This document shows, in pieces, positions 52,175 to 63,719 of a DNA stretch of 64,000 nt. Below the pieces are notes generated by a model. It was not told the origin of the DNA, ran no database searches, and saw nothing but the letters and a program-made list of their open reading frames with translations. This DNA is from Meghimatium bilineatum (lineage: Eukaryota > Mollusca > Gastropoda > Stylommatophora > Philomycidae): the NCBI GenBank assembly GCA_034231615.1, contig CM067314.1, positions 5,706,501 to 5,770,500 of the forward strand, read 5' to 3'. The translations under genes were made by a program, and so were the position numbers. Positions within the stretch are counted from its first letter, which is position 1; the number at the start of each line of letters is the position of its first letter.

Positions 52175-52760
52175 GAGTTGGCCTGTCGTAGCTATAGACA
52201 TGTTTAAACAATCTGACATATCACTGCACCATCGTCGCCTTGGGCGCCTTCTTCGCTAGTTGCCGTTAACTCTGCCTTCAGCTATTAATCTTTCCATGCA
52301 AGAATTCTCTAATATAGTATAGTCAGGATCACACTTGCAGTTATACAGTTCCTTCCAATACTCCCATCATTTGACTATACTTGGTTTTTTTTTCATTACT
52401 TATCTTTTCGCAATTGTTTTCTATCGTTGATATCTGTGATCTTTCTGACTGTTATCTTTCTTAAAGTGCCATATTTTACCCTACTGTTTCGATGTTTACA
52501 TCCTGCATTGATCGTTTCCCATTCTTCTTCTAGCCATGCTTCTTTTACTTATCTCATTTTTCTTCTGATTTTTTTGCTTATTTTGCTATATTGCCTGCCA
52601 TTTCAGGAGTCTCTTTCTGAATCTTTCATTTCCCTTCGCTCGTTGCACAATTTCAAGATGTCATCTTCTGCCCAAGGTTTGTTATTTTTTTTCTTGTCCC
52701 TAATGTTTCTGTTGGTTTCAAGTTATTCAGAGTGCCAACATCACATATCATTTTATACAA
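52145..52760 (-). pseudogene. LINE-D internal-deletion copy with (ATC)n tail
   Basis: The minus strand begins with the endonuclease-RT linker (KPWAEDDILKLCNERREMKD, RKMR, VKEAWLEEEWETINAGCKHR, then YWKELYN). It then jumps directly to the 3' tail (MERLIAEGRVNGN, RRRPRRRWCSDMSDCLNMSI), omitting the entire RT domain. It ends in (GAT)n at 52148-52174. Stops are present. Confidence 0.72.
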
Positions 52761-52889
52761 GTCGAGGCCAATATTCTTATTTTACCATATAATTTATTTT
52801 TATATTTTAATGAATTAATATATAGTGATATTCAATAATATTTAACTTTGTATAATATGTATCAAGTCTGGATAAGTCTGTGGCTCGTA

Positions 52890-53055
52890 CCCTGCCTGCT
52901 ACGTCAAAGTGCTGAAATGAGCGAGGAAAAACCCCGCTAATCTATTTGTAATCAACTTTATACAGGAAACGTGAAGAGCCTGCGTGCCATTTGAAATTGC
53001 TTGGCGTGCCAAGTGTGGCCTGCGTGCCATAGGTTGCCGACCCATGGTTTAGAGC
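52890..53055. mobile_element. hAT-type right end
   Basis: gcgtgccataggttgccgac ccatgg resembles the inner end common to several hAT elements (GTGTGCCATAGGTTGCCGACC). gcgtgcca is repeated three times. No matching left end was found nearby. Confidence 0.4.
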
Positions 53056-53162
53056 TTCAGATTTTCCTTCGATTCTTGCCTCAAATATCTCTGCTATTTC
53101 TGGATCTTTCAGTTTTTCTAGATTACATCTTAATCGCGTGCATTTATTTTGATTATGACTCT

Positions 53163-54098
53163 TTATTAGTTTAATTTTGATTGTCATTAACACTTTATCA
53201 TGGTTGCTAACTATGTCTGCTTTTGATGGTCATTAACACTTTATCAGGGTTGCTAACTATGTCTGCTTTTGATGGTCATTAACACTTTATCATGGTTGCT
53301 AACTATGTCTGCTTTTGATGGTCATTAACACTTTATCATGGTTGCTTACTATGTCTGCTTTTGATGGTCATTAACACTTTATCAGGGTTGCTTACTATGT
53401 CTGCTTTTGATGGTCATTAACACTTTATCATGGTTGCTTACTATGTCTGCTTTTGATGGTCATTAACACTTTATCATGGTTGCTAACTATGTCTGCTTTT
53501 GATGGTCATTAACACTTTATCATGGTTGCTAACTATGTCTGCTTTAGATGGTCATTAACACTTTATCATAGTTGCTAACTATGTCTGCTTTTGATGGTCA
53601 TTAACACTTTATCATGGTTGCTAACTATGTCTGCTTTTGATGGTCATTAACGCTTCATCAAGATTGCTAACTATGTCTGCTTTTGATGGTCATTAACACT
53701 TTATTATGGTTGCTAACTATGTCTGCTTTTGATGGTCATTAACACTTTATCATGGTTGCTAACTATGTCTGCTTTAGATGGTCATTAACACTTTATCTTG
53801 GTTGCTTACTATGTCTGCTTTTGATGGCCATTAACACTTTATCATGGTTGCTAACTATGTCTGCTTTTGATGGTCATTAACACTTTATCATGGTTGCTAA
53901 CTATGTCTGCTTTTGATGGTCATTAACGCTTCATCAAGATTGCTAACTATGTCTGCTTTTGATGGTCATTAACACTTTATTATGGTTGCTAACTATGTCT
54001 GCTTTTGATGGTCATTAACACTTTATCATGGTTGCTTACTATGTCTGCTTTTGATTTTCATTAACACTTTATCATGGTTGCTAACTATGTCTGTTTTT
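53163..54098. repeat. 46-bp minisatellite, about 20 copies
   Basis: The unit is gatggtcattaacactttat, catggttgctaactatgtct and gctttt. A block of several units with the cgcttcatcaagattgc variant is repeated (53650 and 53925), a sign of higher-order duplication. Confidence 0.95.
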
Positions 54099-54234
54099 GG
54101 AAAATTTCTTGTCTGTGCTTTGTCTATACTGAACTTGAATGTTTACATTTAGATTTTTCGTATCTTATATGAATAGAACGCTAGTATTTATCAATATTTT
54201 TCTACCAGTACAGCATGTTTGAGATTAGTGTAGT

Positions 54235-54705
54235 TGATAAAGGATATAGGCTGGTTCAGGGTTTCCATACATACATGGTATAGGCTGGTTCAGGGTTTCC
54301 ATACATACAGGGTATAGGCTGGTTCAGTGTTCACAAACATACATGGTATAGGCTGGTTCAGGGTTTCCATACATACATGGTATAGGCTGGATCAGGGTTC
54401 ACAAATATACATGGTATAGGCTGGTTCAGGGTTCACAAGCATACATGGTATAGGCTGGTTCAGGGTTCACAAACATACATGGTATAGGTTGGTTCAGGGT
54501 TCACAAACATACATGGTATAGGCTGGATCAGGTTTCCCAAACATACATGCTATAGGCTGGTTCAGGGTTTCCATACATACATGGTATAGGCTGGATCAGG
54601 TTTCCCAAACATACATGGTATAGGCTGGTTCAGGGTTTCATACATACATGATATAAGCTGGTTCAGTGTTCCCATACATACATTGTAAAGGCTGGTTCAG
54701 GGTTC
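54235..54705. repeat. 34-bp minisatellite, about 14 copies
   Basis: The unit is ggtataggctggttcagggt plus tcacaaacatacat. Two alternating types (ttccatacat and tcacaaacat). Confidence 0.93.
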
Positions 54706-54712
54706 ACAAATA

Positions 54713-54860
54713 TAGGCAATATAAATAGGCTCAGTAGTTTGCCATTGCTTTCTGAACGGTCCAGCATCACAATTGCTTAAGGCGGAATATGAACCCGGTA
54801 CTCTGACAGTCACAGATGCGCTCTTGTCGTCGCAGCCACTGATCCGGATTAAGTACACAA
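54713..54860 (-). mobile_element. tRNA-derived SINE T1, second copy
   Basis: The minus-strand head atcagtggctgcgacgacaa ... gtaccgggttcatattccgc has a good B box. The body contains gaccgttcagaaagcaatgg, then tttatattgcct, as at 20341-20560. Confidence 0.78.
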
Positions 54861-55504
54861 CGGAGATTCCATTAACTCTGGAAAGAAGATTATTAGTCAG
54901 TCCCCGAGATGTGAGATTTTCGCTGAAAATATAGACCTTATGAAGGCCGTGGTTGAGTAGACATAGTATAAATGGAAGCACCAAGAAGGAAATTGTGTGA
55001 TATCAGACTGTATTCGAGTGATTCAACTTGTAGAAATGACATGAAACAATACATCTTGATTTTCAGTGGTAACTCATTGTTATCTATGTCCACTATATGC
55101 TATTAACTTTTGGAAGATTGTAATCTTGACATTGGCTACAAGCGGTCTGTGGCATAAGGGGGTAAGTAATGTCCGGTAGTGTCCTGCAGACAAGAAAAGA
55201 TACAGTTACGAAAATATTTCCATAGTAAAAGTGCGACAAAAGGAAATAATGTTTTTCAATTTTAAATTTTTTATTCGAATTCACAAAATTGTATCGGTGT
55301 ATAAAAACAAATTTTGGTGGCGTCAACTTTTCCCAAACTCTCCTTGTCAAATACTGACAAACGTTTTCATACCCTCCCCTCCCCCCTCTCAATCCAATTA
55401 TTTCCGCATTTATGGATATCTCCTAACTGTGTATCTTTTCTCTGATAAATATTAGATTCTTGTAGTACAATTATTATTTGTGCATAACAGCTGATGAAGC
55501 TTCT
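54861..55504. other. No gene recognised
   Basis: No supported feature. Frames at 55093-55455 are not convincing. Confidence 0.35.
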
Positions 55505-55660
55505 ATCTTCAAAAATGTTGCCAGTAAGTTCTGAACTTCAAAAGTGTTGCCAGTAAGTTCTGAACTTCAAAAATGTTGCCAGTAAGTTCTGAACTTCAAA
55601 AATGTTGCCAGTAAGTTCTGAACTTCAAAAATGTTGTCAGTAAGTTCTGATCTTCCAAAA
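55505..55660. repeat. 29-bp minisatellite, 5 copies
   Basis: The unit is cttcaaaaatgttgccagta plus agttctgaa. The first unit follows cagctgatgaagcttctatc, which resembles a Penelope end (ctgatgaag). Confidence 0.9.
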
Positions 55661-56424
55661 TACTTTCAATTTTTAAATGTGCGACAGAAAGAAATATTTA
55701 AATTGGAGTGTTGGCAAAAAAACAAACAAATAAAAAACCCACAAAAAACATATTTATATGGTAGTCGAGGTAACTTAAAGATTGTAGAAGCAAACATATT
55801 TATATGGTAGTGGAGGTAGCTTAAAGATTGTAGAAACAACTCTGATATAGAGTAACCAATTATTAGTACGTGCTTTTTGAAAATGCATATATCACCGCGT
55901 AGACGAGGTGTGGGCGTAATTTGATGGAGGTAGGGTATTAAGGTCATAGTGGGTGCTTAAGGTGGAAAGTGTTTGGCTTCTTTGAATGATACGAACAGAA
56001 AAAAAACAACAAGTATAACACTTTATTTTTCTACAGACTAAACCATACAGAATCAATCATAGCTTACATCCCACACAAGAAATTTAATCAATGTTCAAAT
56101 GTAAAGCCTGGATCAAGAAAAAATATTCAACAAAAACAAAAGGTGAATAAACAATGCAAAGAAAATAAGGAAAATGGGAGAGACTGTAGTTCACTATTTC
56201 TTCATAAAGATCTGTTCATGCAAACATTAATTCAGTCTGTTTTATGAAGTTCTAACTCTATTGTGTTATGTAATTATGTCTCTTTTCTAGAGCTGTGAAT
56301 AACTTTCACACGTGGTGCCTACATTAATTGCTGAAGTGGCAGGGCAGAGTCAATATTTATTTATGTATTAGAATTAACAGGCAATACCACAGTATTTTCT
56401 ATGATCAGTCTGCACAGACTCAGA
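55661..56424. other. No gene recognised; 47-bp two-copy repeat
   Basis: 55745-55830 holds two copies of acatatttatatggtagtcg aggtaacttaaagattgtag. The rest is unannotated AT-rich DNA. Confidence 0.4.
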
Positions 56425-56835
56425 TGAAAGATGACACAATACCGAAGAATATGACAGAATACCGAAGATGACAGATGACAGAATACCGAAGATGACAGAT
56501 GACATAATACCGAAGATAGGACAGAATACCGAAGATGACATAATATCGAATATGACAGAGTACCGAAGATGACAGAACACCGAAGATGACAAATGACAGA
56601 ACACCGAAGATGACAGAATATCGAAGATGACAGAATATCGAAGATGACAGAGTATCGAAGATGACAGATGACAGAATACCGAAGATGACAGAGTACCGAA
56701 GATGACATAATATCGAATATGACAGAGTACCGAAGATGACAGAACACCGAAGATGACAAATGACAGAACACCGAAGATGACAGAATATCGAAGATGACAG
56801 AGTATCGAAGATGACAGATGACAGAATACAGAAGA
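56425..56835. repeat. 17-bp minisatellite, about 24 units with nested duplication
   Basis: Units gaagatgacagaataccgaa with gatgacagat inserts. A block of about 160 bp is itself duplicated (56530-56690 and 56700-56830). Confidence 0.9.
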
Positions 56836-57400
56836 ATCTACTTCACGCAGAACTACAGGCTGAGAAATGATCTCAGGGTTGACTTCTACTTCGTTACACA
56901 GACGAATGCAAAGGTGATATGCATGTTACAGGCATTCAGACGGAATCATAGGAACATGTTGCCATGAATCGTGTTTCGCGGAGAGGAAAGATTAGTAATG
57001 GGTATAAAGAGAAAGGAGAAAGTATTCGAGGTTAGTTCAAATCGTGCACCTTTAAGAACACAGCTCACAATGGTACACGTACATACTGTGGAAAAGTCTT
57101 TTTAGCTCGTTTGGCCTTGTGAATCACATACGTCATCGCCATGTATCATAGATTATATTTCTTATAACACAACAATAATATTATCGTTTGGAAAGACGGA
57201 AAGGTGACAATTCAACTGCTGAAATATTAAACTCAATAATTCACCATTTGTTTCTGCCTTTTTTCATACAATATTTATATTGCAGTTCCACGTCCCAAAT
57301 AAAAACTAGTAATGTTCACAGTTTGCTCTACAAGCCGTTGAAAACTGGAATCCAACGGCAGAGAAAACCATAAACAACATATTTCAAGTTGCTTTTAATT
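56836..57400. other. No gene recognised
   Basis: No supported feature. Confidence 0.4.
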
Positions 57401-57403
57401 ACA

Positions 57404-57545
57404 TACTTAGGTATTATGTATTAGGTATTAGGTATTATGTATTAAGTATTAGGTATGATGTATGTCGATTATCCTCTTCGCACACCCCCTATACAATTAT
57501 GAGCACGTAGGTGCTCAGATCTCCGCTTCAGTAAATCTCTCAAAG
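57404..57545. repeat. 10-bp array and dispersed repeat
   Basis: 57404-57460: loose copies of ggtattatgtatta. 57465-57545 matches 51037-51117. Confidence 0.6.
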
Positions 57546-57604
57546 TATAACGTGTTTGGTTCCGGTTCTATGATGGCTACCTACATACTAAATCCTATAA
57601 CAGC

Positions 57605-58450
57605 AATACTACGCTACAGTGGGGCGGATACCAGGCCGCACAGGTATCAACTGGAATGAAAGTGCTGATAAATTGGCAAAAAGGGAGCGAGTATGCCACA
57701 ACCAGTAATTCACACCAACATTAGGATATCTCAATGTATTATCCAAAACAACTGTAAACAACAGGGAATGGACCGCTGGGCCACTGACCCAAAAATAAGA
57801 ATGTTTCTTCTTCTGCGTTCGTTCTAAAACTCCTGCAGATTAGCAGGATGTAGTCCGGAGAACGGAATGCGTTGTGTCATGTTTTACAGCATTGCTGCGA
57901 TATCTGCGCCTTTCGGCCTGACACATCCGACTTCAGCATGGATGTGGGTCTCTGACCCTATATTGGATGGGACAGCCAACTCCATCCCATAACCTCCTTA
58001 GACGTCTTTTACGATATGCGTGGAAAGTAAATAGTGTTGCTATTCTTTGCTCCTCTTTCGGGTCCCGGCAACACACGGGCGTAGAGTGCTAGGAGTAAAT
58101 AAGAGTACTACATGCAGACATGAGCTAACAAAATCCACTTACGACAGATAAATATACTGCACAGCAAATATCAAACCACAATATTTGGGCTGCGAACACC
58201 ACATGTACAACTTAACACAAACATACACAGAATTACCACAGACCATACACCATAGTGCAACCACTGCATCAGACAAGATGAAACAGTAAAACACCACCTT
58301 ATTGAATGAACTGCACTACAAAACCTGCGAAAACAATTATTACCACCACGCCCCTCCATCACCAACACCCTTTATACAGACACAATAAATCTGAAGATGA
58401 CATGCGCGTGGCACATTGAAGAAAACGCGAAAGCTCGCAACCTCAGCCGT
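57605..58450 (+). pseudogene. LINE-I RNase H and zinc-knuckle region, split by S1
   Basis: Plus strand: GRIPGRTGINWNESADKLAK, which is the end of an RNase H domain (xPGHxGIxGNExADxLAK), then about 40 codons. Element S1 (57806-58082) interrupts. Beyond it FGLRTPHVQLNTNIHRITTD, CNHCIRQDETVKHHLIE, stop, and ALQNLRKQLLPP follow, the LRTGHxxLNxxLxRIxxxxxxxCxxCxxxETxxHxLxxC tail. Order and family agree with the fragment at 4448-4760. Several stops. Confidence 0.82.
57806..58082 (-). mobile_element. Interspersed element S1 nested in LINE-I
   Basis: A complete copy from ttcttcttctgcgttcgttc to caacacacgggcg, with the LINE reading resuming on the far side. This gives an insertion order: LINE first, S1 later. 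Confidence 0.82.
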
Positions 58451-58960
58451 CGGATAAGTACGTACTGCAGATCCACCCACTCACATATTCATTTAAAAAG
58501 AAAACAACAGCTTAATATAACTTATATAAATAAATGCACAAGACAATGTCATTAGGTTGAAGGGTAAGATGAGACATGACTGTTAGATCCCTGAAAACAC
58601 AGAACAATCAAATCTGGTCGTGTACTTCTATACGACATAACGCGATTTGTTTTTATGGTATATCTAATTACAATGATTCTATCAAAGAGTATCATTACTA
58701 TGACTGCTTTGTGCTTTCATTAATCCTATTTAACTGAACAATGAATCCAGTGTTGACTGGAGACATCACGTCGAGCAGATATTTACATCTATGCAGAACT
58801 AAATTAGCTTTAAATAGCCATGAAAGGGCTAAAATTTCTTGTGTACTTGTAACAACCTATCAAAGCAAGTGTTCATTTACTTTTTTAGACCTGAATAACT
58901 TCAAGAACTCGTGTATCTATTAAATTTCTGCGAATGTCAACAGTAAGTGAGTCACAAGAG
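58451..58960. other. No gene recognised
   Basis: A 60-codon frame (58741-58923) has no family features. Confidence 0.35.
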
Positions 58961-59412
58961 ACCAGTTTACTGTATGTACCTGAGACCAATTTACCTTGTG
59001 TACCTGAGACCAGTTTACCTTGTGTACCTGAGACCAGTTTATCTTATGTACATAAGACCAGTTTACCGTATGTACCTGAGTCCAGTTTCCCGTGTGTACC
59101 TGAGACAAGTTTACCTTGTGTACCTGAGACCAGTTTAACTTGTGTACCTAAGACCAGTTTATCTTATGTACCTAAGACCAGTTTACCGTATGTACCTGAG
59201 ACCAGTTTACCTTATGTAATGTGAGACAAGTTTACCTTATGCACCTGAGACCAGTTTACCTTATGTACCTGAGACCAGTTTACCTTATGTAATGTGAGAC
59301 AAGTTTACCTTATGTACCAGAGACCAGTTTACCTTATGTACCTGAGACCAGTTTACCTTATGTACCTGAGACCAGTTTACCTTATGTAATGTAAGACAAG
59401 TTTACCTTCGAA
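58961..59412. repeat. 24-bp minisatellite, about 18 copies
   Basis: The unit is accttgtgtacctgagacca plus gttt. Some units are lengthened by taatgtgagacaa. Eight codons keep a plus frame open for 96 codons. Confidence 0.93.
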
Positions 59413-59629
59413 AAATTAAGTCCTGTGTATAGCTGCAGTTCGATACTGCGCAGACGCGGATGTGCAATTATAACTTTGTTGTGTATAGGACTATGTAACC
59501 GATGATTTTAATTTGTATATGTAGTGTAGTGAATTTGTATATTGTTATTTTATTAGTATATTGTATTAATATATCGCATTGTATTGTAATTTTAAGATGA
59601 AATAATTAGGTTATTTGCAGTGCTGCAGA

Positions 59630-59995
59630 GCTTCGTAGTCTGGCAGAGCTCCGCTTAGGTAACTTCTCTCAGCGTATTTCAGCTGATATGATCGTTGCCA
59701 TAGACGCCACAGATGACCACCAAGCCTTGAGGCGACGTAAAAGAGTTTAGAGAAAGAAAAACAGCGGTGGCAAGAAGGAAACAACTTAAGTGTGACATTC
59801 TTGGTCCCAGTTACATGCGTATCTTATACTGGAACTGCTGGAATGTCAACCGGCGAAGAAGCACACTCTATAAGTTCCTATACAGCGCCGACATAATTGA
59901 TTTTAAGAATACTAATCTCGGGGTAGGTACGATTGCGGCCACGCCATTTACAGCCTTCTACAATCAGACGCACTTTTCCAGGCGAACCTGGTAGG
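59630..59995 (+). pseudogene. LINE 5' part: possible ORF1 end and endonuclease start
   Basis: Plus strand: AAELRSLAELRLGNFSQRIS, then ATDDHQALRRRKRV and a stop. About 85 bases later MRILYWNCWNVNRRRSTLYK then FLYSADIIDFKNTNL appears. LxILxWNCxxxxxRxxxLxxFLxxADIIxxxxTxL is how APE-type LINE endonucleases begin (the usual Glu is replaced by Asn in KNTNL). This would be the only endonuclease piece in the window. Confidence 0.5.
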
Positions 59996-60035
59996 TAACA
60001 GTATAACGACATCCGTGATGTACCTGTTCTGCAGG

Positions 60036-60175
60036 TGTAGTGCATCTCAATGATGGCGCAGTGACTAGGAATGTCAGCCGATCTGGAGACTCTTTGCAGG
60101 TGAAACGCGTTAGGGCATCACGGCAGCAATCACTATCAGAGTACCATCCTGGTCAAGAAGCACAACCACGGTAAG
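60036..60175 (+). other. Splice-bounded open stretch, unknown
   Basis: An open frame of 46 codons (DGAVTRNVSRSGDSLQVKRV inside) lies between a good acceptor (acctgttctgcag) and a consensus donor CACG|GTAAGT. It follows LINE debris. I recognise no family and cannot link it to another exon, so it may be transposon-derived or chance. Confidence 0.2.
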
Positions 60176-60544
60176 TTGACCCCATAGCCAGATGACGCTG
60201 CCCCACAGCCAGATGAATAACCGTAACAGAAATAACACTTGAAGTTGCATGTCACACATATATTTATTTCCAAGGACATCGAGATATTAACATGGATGCA
60301 ACGGACCTGTAAAAAGTCACAGAAAGAGTCGGTTGATAAAAAAAATAACCTGGATTTCAGGTACAATATGTGACAAGTTTATCTCCAAATTATTCATGCG
60401 TGTTATCCCACAAGGCGCCATTCTTCTTTACTAATGAGAAGGATCATTTATAAAATTGATTAGATTTTGTGTATCACATCACAAGTCAAGAAAGCACGGA
60501 AAAATCGGATATGTCAAGATCAGTGACGCTGCATCAGATCAGCG
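60176..60544. other. No gene recognised
   Basis: Contains two copies of a cagccagatga phrase; no supported feature. Confidence 0.35.
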
Positions 60545-60770
60545 TGAAAAACCAACCTAGAAAAAATATTCTGGAAAAACTAACCTATAAAAAATATCCT
60601 GGAAAAACTAACCTAGAAAAAACTATCATGAAAAAACTCATCTAGAAAAAATATCCTGGAAAATCTAACCTAGAAAAAAAAAACTATCCTGGAAAAACTA
60701 ACCTAGAAAAAATATCCTGGAAAAACTAACCTAGAAAAAAACTATCCTGGAAAAATGTTGATTTCCTAGC
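60545..60770. repeat. About 28-bp minisatellite, about 8 copies
   Basis: The unit is aaaactaacctagaaaaaat plus atcctgga. The A-tract length varies. Confidence 0.9.
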
Positions 60771-61117
60771 TTATACTAATGAGAATTGGGTCAACAGGAG
60801 AAACCATGAAGACAATACAACCTACATTTGATGTGTTACATCCCTTGTATCTAGATGTCTTTGCTATTTCTCAGATTGTTTCGTTTTCTTCCGAAAACTG
60901 AATCATTATTTCTTCATATGATAGATGCTTTGTTTAAATATCACGCAATGCTACACGTGATCAGACTCCCAGATGTAGGCTCATATTCCATCATTATACC
61001 AGCATATGGAGGTTCACACAACGATAATGTTCATTTTCACAGGTTTGACCGTGGTTTCTTTCTTCACAAACTGATGAATCAATACAGTTTACAAGATAAC
61101 ATTTCAACTTCTCTGTA
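60771..61117. other. No gene recognised
   Basis: A plus frame at 60855-61118 has an ATG but no recognisable domain. Confidence 0.3.
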
Positions 61118-62065
61118 GAAATGATTGTAGTATTAGTGGGAGCAGACAAGTGTTTGTAGTGTTAGTCGAAGTAGACAAGTGATTGTAGTGTTAGTGGGAG
61201 TAGACAAGTGATTGTAGTGTTAGTGGGAGCAGACAAGTGATTGTAGTGTTAGTGGGAGTAGACAAGTGAATGTAGTATTAGTGGGAGTAGACAAGTGATT
61301 TTAGTGTTAGTGGGAGTAGACAAGTGATTGTAGTGTTAGTAGGAGTAGACAGGTGAATGTAGTATTAGTGGGAGTAGACAAGTGATTGTAGTGTTAGTGG
61401 AAGTAGACAGGTGAATGTAGTATTAGTGGGAGTGAACATGTGATTGTTAGTGTTTGTGAGAGAAGACAAGTGATAGTAGTTAGTGTTAGTGGGAGTATAC
61501 AAGTGATTGTAGTGTTAGTGGGAGTAGACAAGTGATTGTAGTTAGTGTTAGTAGACAAGTGATTGTAGTATTAGTGTTAGTGGGAGTAGTCAAGTTATTG
61601 TAGTTAGTGTTAGTGGGAGTAGACAAGTGATTGTAGTGTTAGTGGGAGTAGACAAGTGATTGTAGTATTAGTGGGAGTAGACAAGTGATTGTAGTATTAG
61701 TGGGAGTAGACTGGTGATTATAGTTAGTGTTAGTGGGAGTAGACAAGTGATTGTAGTTAGTGTTAGTGGGAGTAGACAAGTGATTGTAGTGTTAGTGGGA
61801 GTAGACAAGTGATTGAAGTTAGTGTTAGTGGGAGTAGACAAGTGATTGTAATGTTAATGGGAGTAGACAAGTGATTGTAGTGTTAATGGGAGTAGACAAG
61901 TGAGTGTAGTGTTAGTAGGAGTAGACAAGTGATTATAGTTAGTGTTAGTGGGAGTAGACAAGTGATTGCAGTATTAGTAGGAATAAACACGTGATTTTTA
62001 ATATTATTGACTGTAGACAAAGTATTGTAGTATTAGTGGGAGTAGATAAGTGATTGTAGTGGTAT
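61118..62065. repeat. 29-bp minisatellite, about 31 copies
   Basis: The unit is gtagtgttagtgggagtaga plus caagtgatt. Variants with an extra gttagt (35 bp) are scattered. Confidence 0.95.
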
Positions 62066-62819
62066 TAACACTGATGTAGTTTATCATTTAGTTTGTACTC
62101 GAACTAGGAAATGATGTCAACAATAAAAAAATCCGTTAAAATTATTGTACTCCTTTGAGCAATGTTGTTGCACTTACCCGGCCCCAGTGTTTGTATTCTT
62201 TGAACCTTTTTGCTAAAGAGAATCTATAAATGTTATCATAATCGATGTACCCTATAAACTGCGCTACCGTGAGCTAGCGCACACATTTGTCTCCATTGTC
62301 GCACAGAGTTTGGACTTTGCGCACACGACTTACGTATATAAACTTGTATACAAGTTCTTATAATAACACATAGAACTGGTGTAAATAGAACATGACCAAG
62401 AAGATTAGCCTTTCAAGTAAAAATTATGTCCACAAAAATAGTATTGTTGGAAATGTATAGCTCAGAGATTGATGTTTTTCTCACATGTATTCTTGACACA
62501 GAGGGAAAATTGATAACACCATTATGATTCATAACCCTGTTTTTCAGTCCTGTCTGATATAATTGAAGAAAATAGCTTCTTTAGTTGTAAAAAACTCTCT
62601 TCCCTCGCACAAATAGTCGCAAATTTTGACATTATAAATCTACTCAAATTGCGTTACAAATGATTATTAATGACTTTGCGGTTCAAGCATATCGGTATTC
62701 ATTCGCTATTTCAAATATCTGGTTAGCTGTACTTCTACTTCAGAAGTGTAGTCCTCTTCATGTCAAATAGTTAACTCGTTATGCAAAACTAAGGTTTCAG
62801 TAACCGATTCGAAGACAAT
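62066..62819. other. No gene recognised
   Basis: About 750 bases of AT-rich DNA without supported features. Confidence 0.4.
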
Positions 62820-63270
62820 CACAAGTTAGTTAGTTTGTTCCTTTCGTGCCGCAAGCGACACATATGGCAGAGGTTTTGGTTCTCCATATGATGCGGTCCG
62901 CTGCCTGCAGCTTTAGTTCCTGAATGATCTTACAGCCTATTAATTCTCTTTCTTTAAGAATGGTCTTTTTTTAGGGTTGTTTTAGGACTTCCTCTTTTTC
63001 TTTTACCCTCAGGTGACCACATAAGGGCCTGTTGGTTTATTCTGTTTATATCTAGTCGTAAAACGTGGCCAATGTATTTCCATCTTCGTTTTCTTATGAT
63101 GTTTGAAACATACTCTTGGTGTGTTTTGTCTCTTAGATCACTATTTGTGACGAAGTCGCTCCATTTTATGTTTATCAGTGTGCGAAGACATTTGCTTTCG
63201 AAGCTGTTTAGTTTGTTGTCTGTTGTTTGAGTTGATTTCCATCTTTCACTACCATACGTTAACAATCACA
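62820..63270 (-). pseudogene. LINE-K C-terminal part
   Basis: Minus strand: LTYGSERWKSTQTTDNKLNS, FESKCLRTLINIKWSDFVTN, then RRWKYIGHVLRLD, QQALMWSPEGKRKRGSPKTT. After breaks TSAICVACGTKGTN ends the element. This is the YG-ExW / KCLRxI / RRWxxIGHxLR / GxRxRGRP series. The stretch 62954-63265 is open for 103 codons. Confidence 0.8.
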
Positions 63271-63364
63271 AGTGGCATAATTTATTTATAGCAACCTCCC
63301 AGATGTGGGTACGAATACGAGTCAAGATAGCATAACCTTTAACATCGGATAACTGCCGTAAGAC

Positions 63365-63560
63365 CTAACTGAAACCAGTAAAAAGGGCCTTCATTTGTTA
63401 CGTATTTGATTGTTGCCACGCTTTCCATTGCTATTTTCATATTTGGAGTAGCCTTGGTTATTTTTAGCTTGCGATTCCAAGTATATAAATATTGACCAAT
63501 GGAAAACACGAGAATAATCAAGAAAAATAATGAATAAAGGCATAATTAATTCAGAGAACA
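63365..63560. mobile_element. Second, diverged copy of the 192-bp MITE
   Basis: Aligns collinearly with 34970-35125: acgtatttgattgttgcc, tttggagtagccttggttat ttttagc, gcgattccaagta, gaccaatgg, taattaattc. The terminal inverted repeats are eroded. Confidence 0.6.
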
Positions 63561-63719
63561 TGTCTTCTACTGGTGATAGGTCGCGGCTTAACAAGGGCAT
63601 TAATGCCTGTATCCCTATAAATCTGTAAATTCAAGATAGCTTAAGGACGGCATGTGAAGGGGGTTCTGAATTGATATATTTATAAAATCAGATCTCTTGG
63701 TTTCTTGTTTCGATTATTG

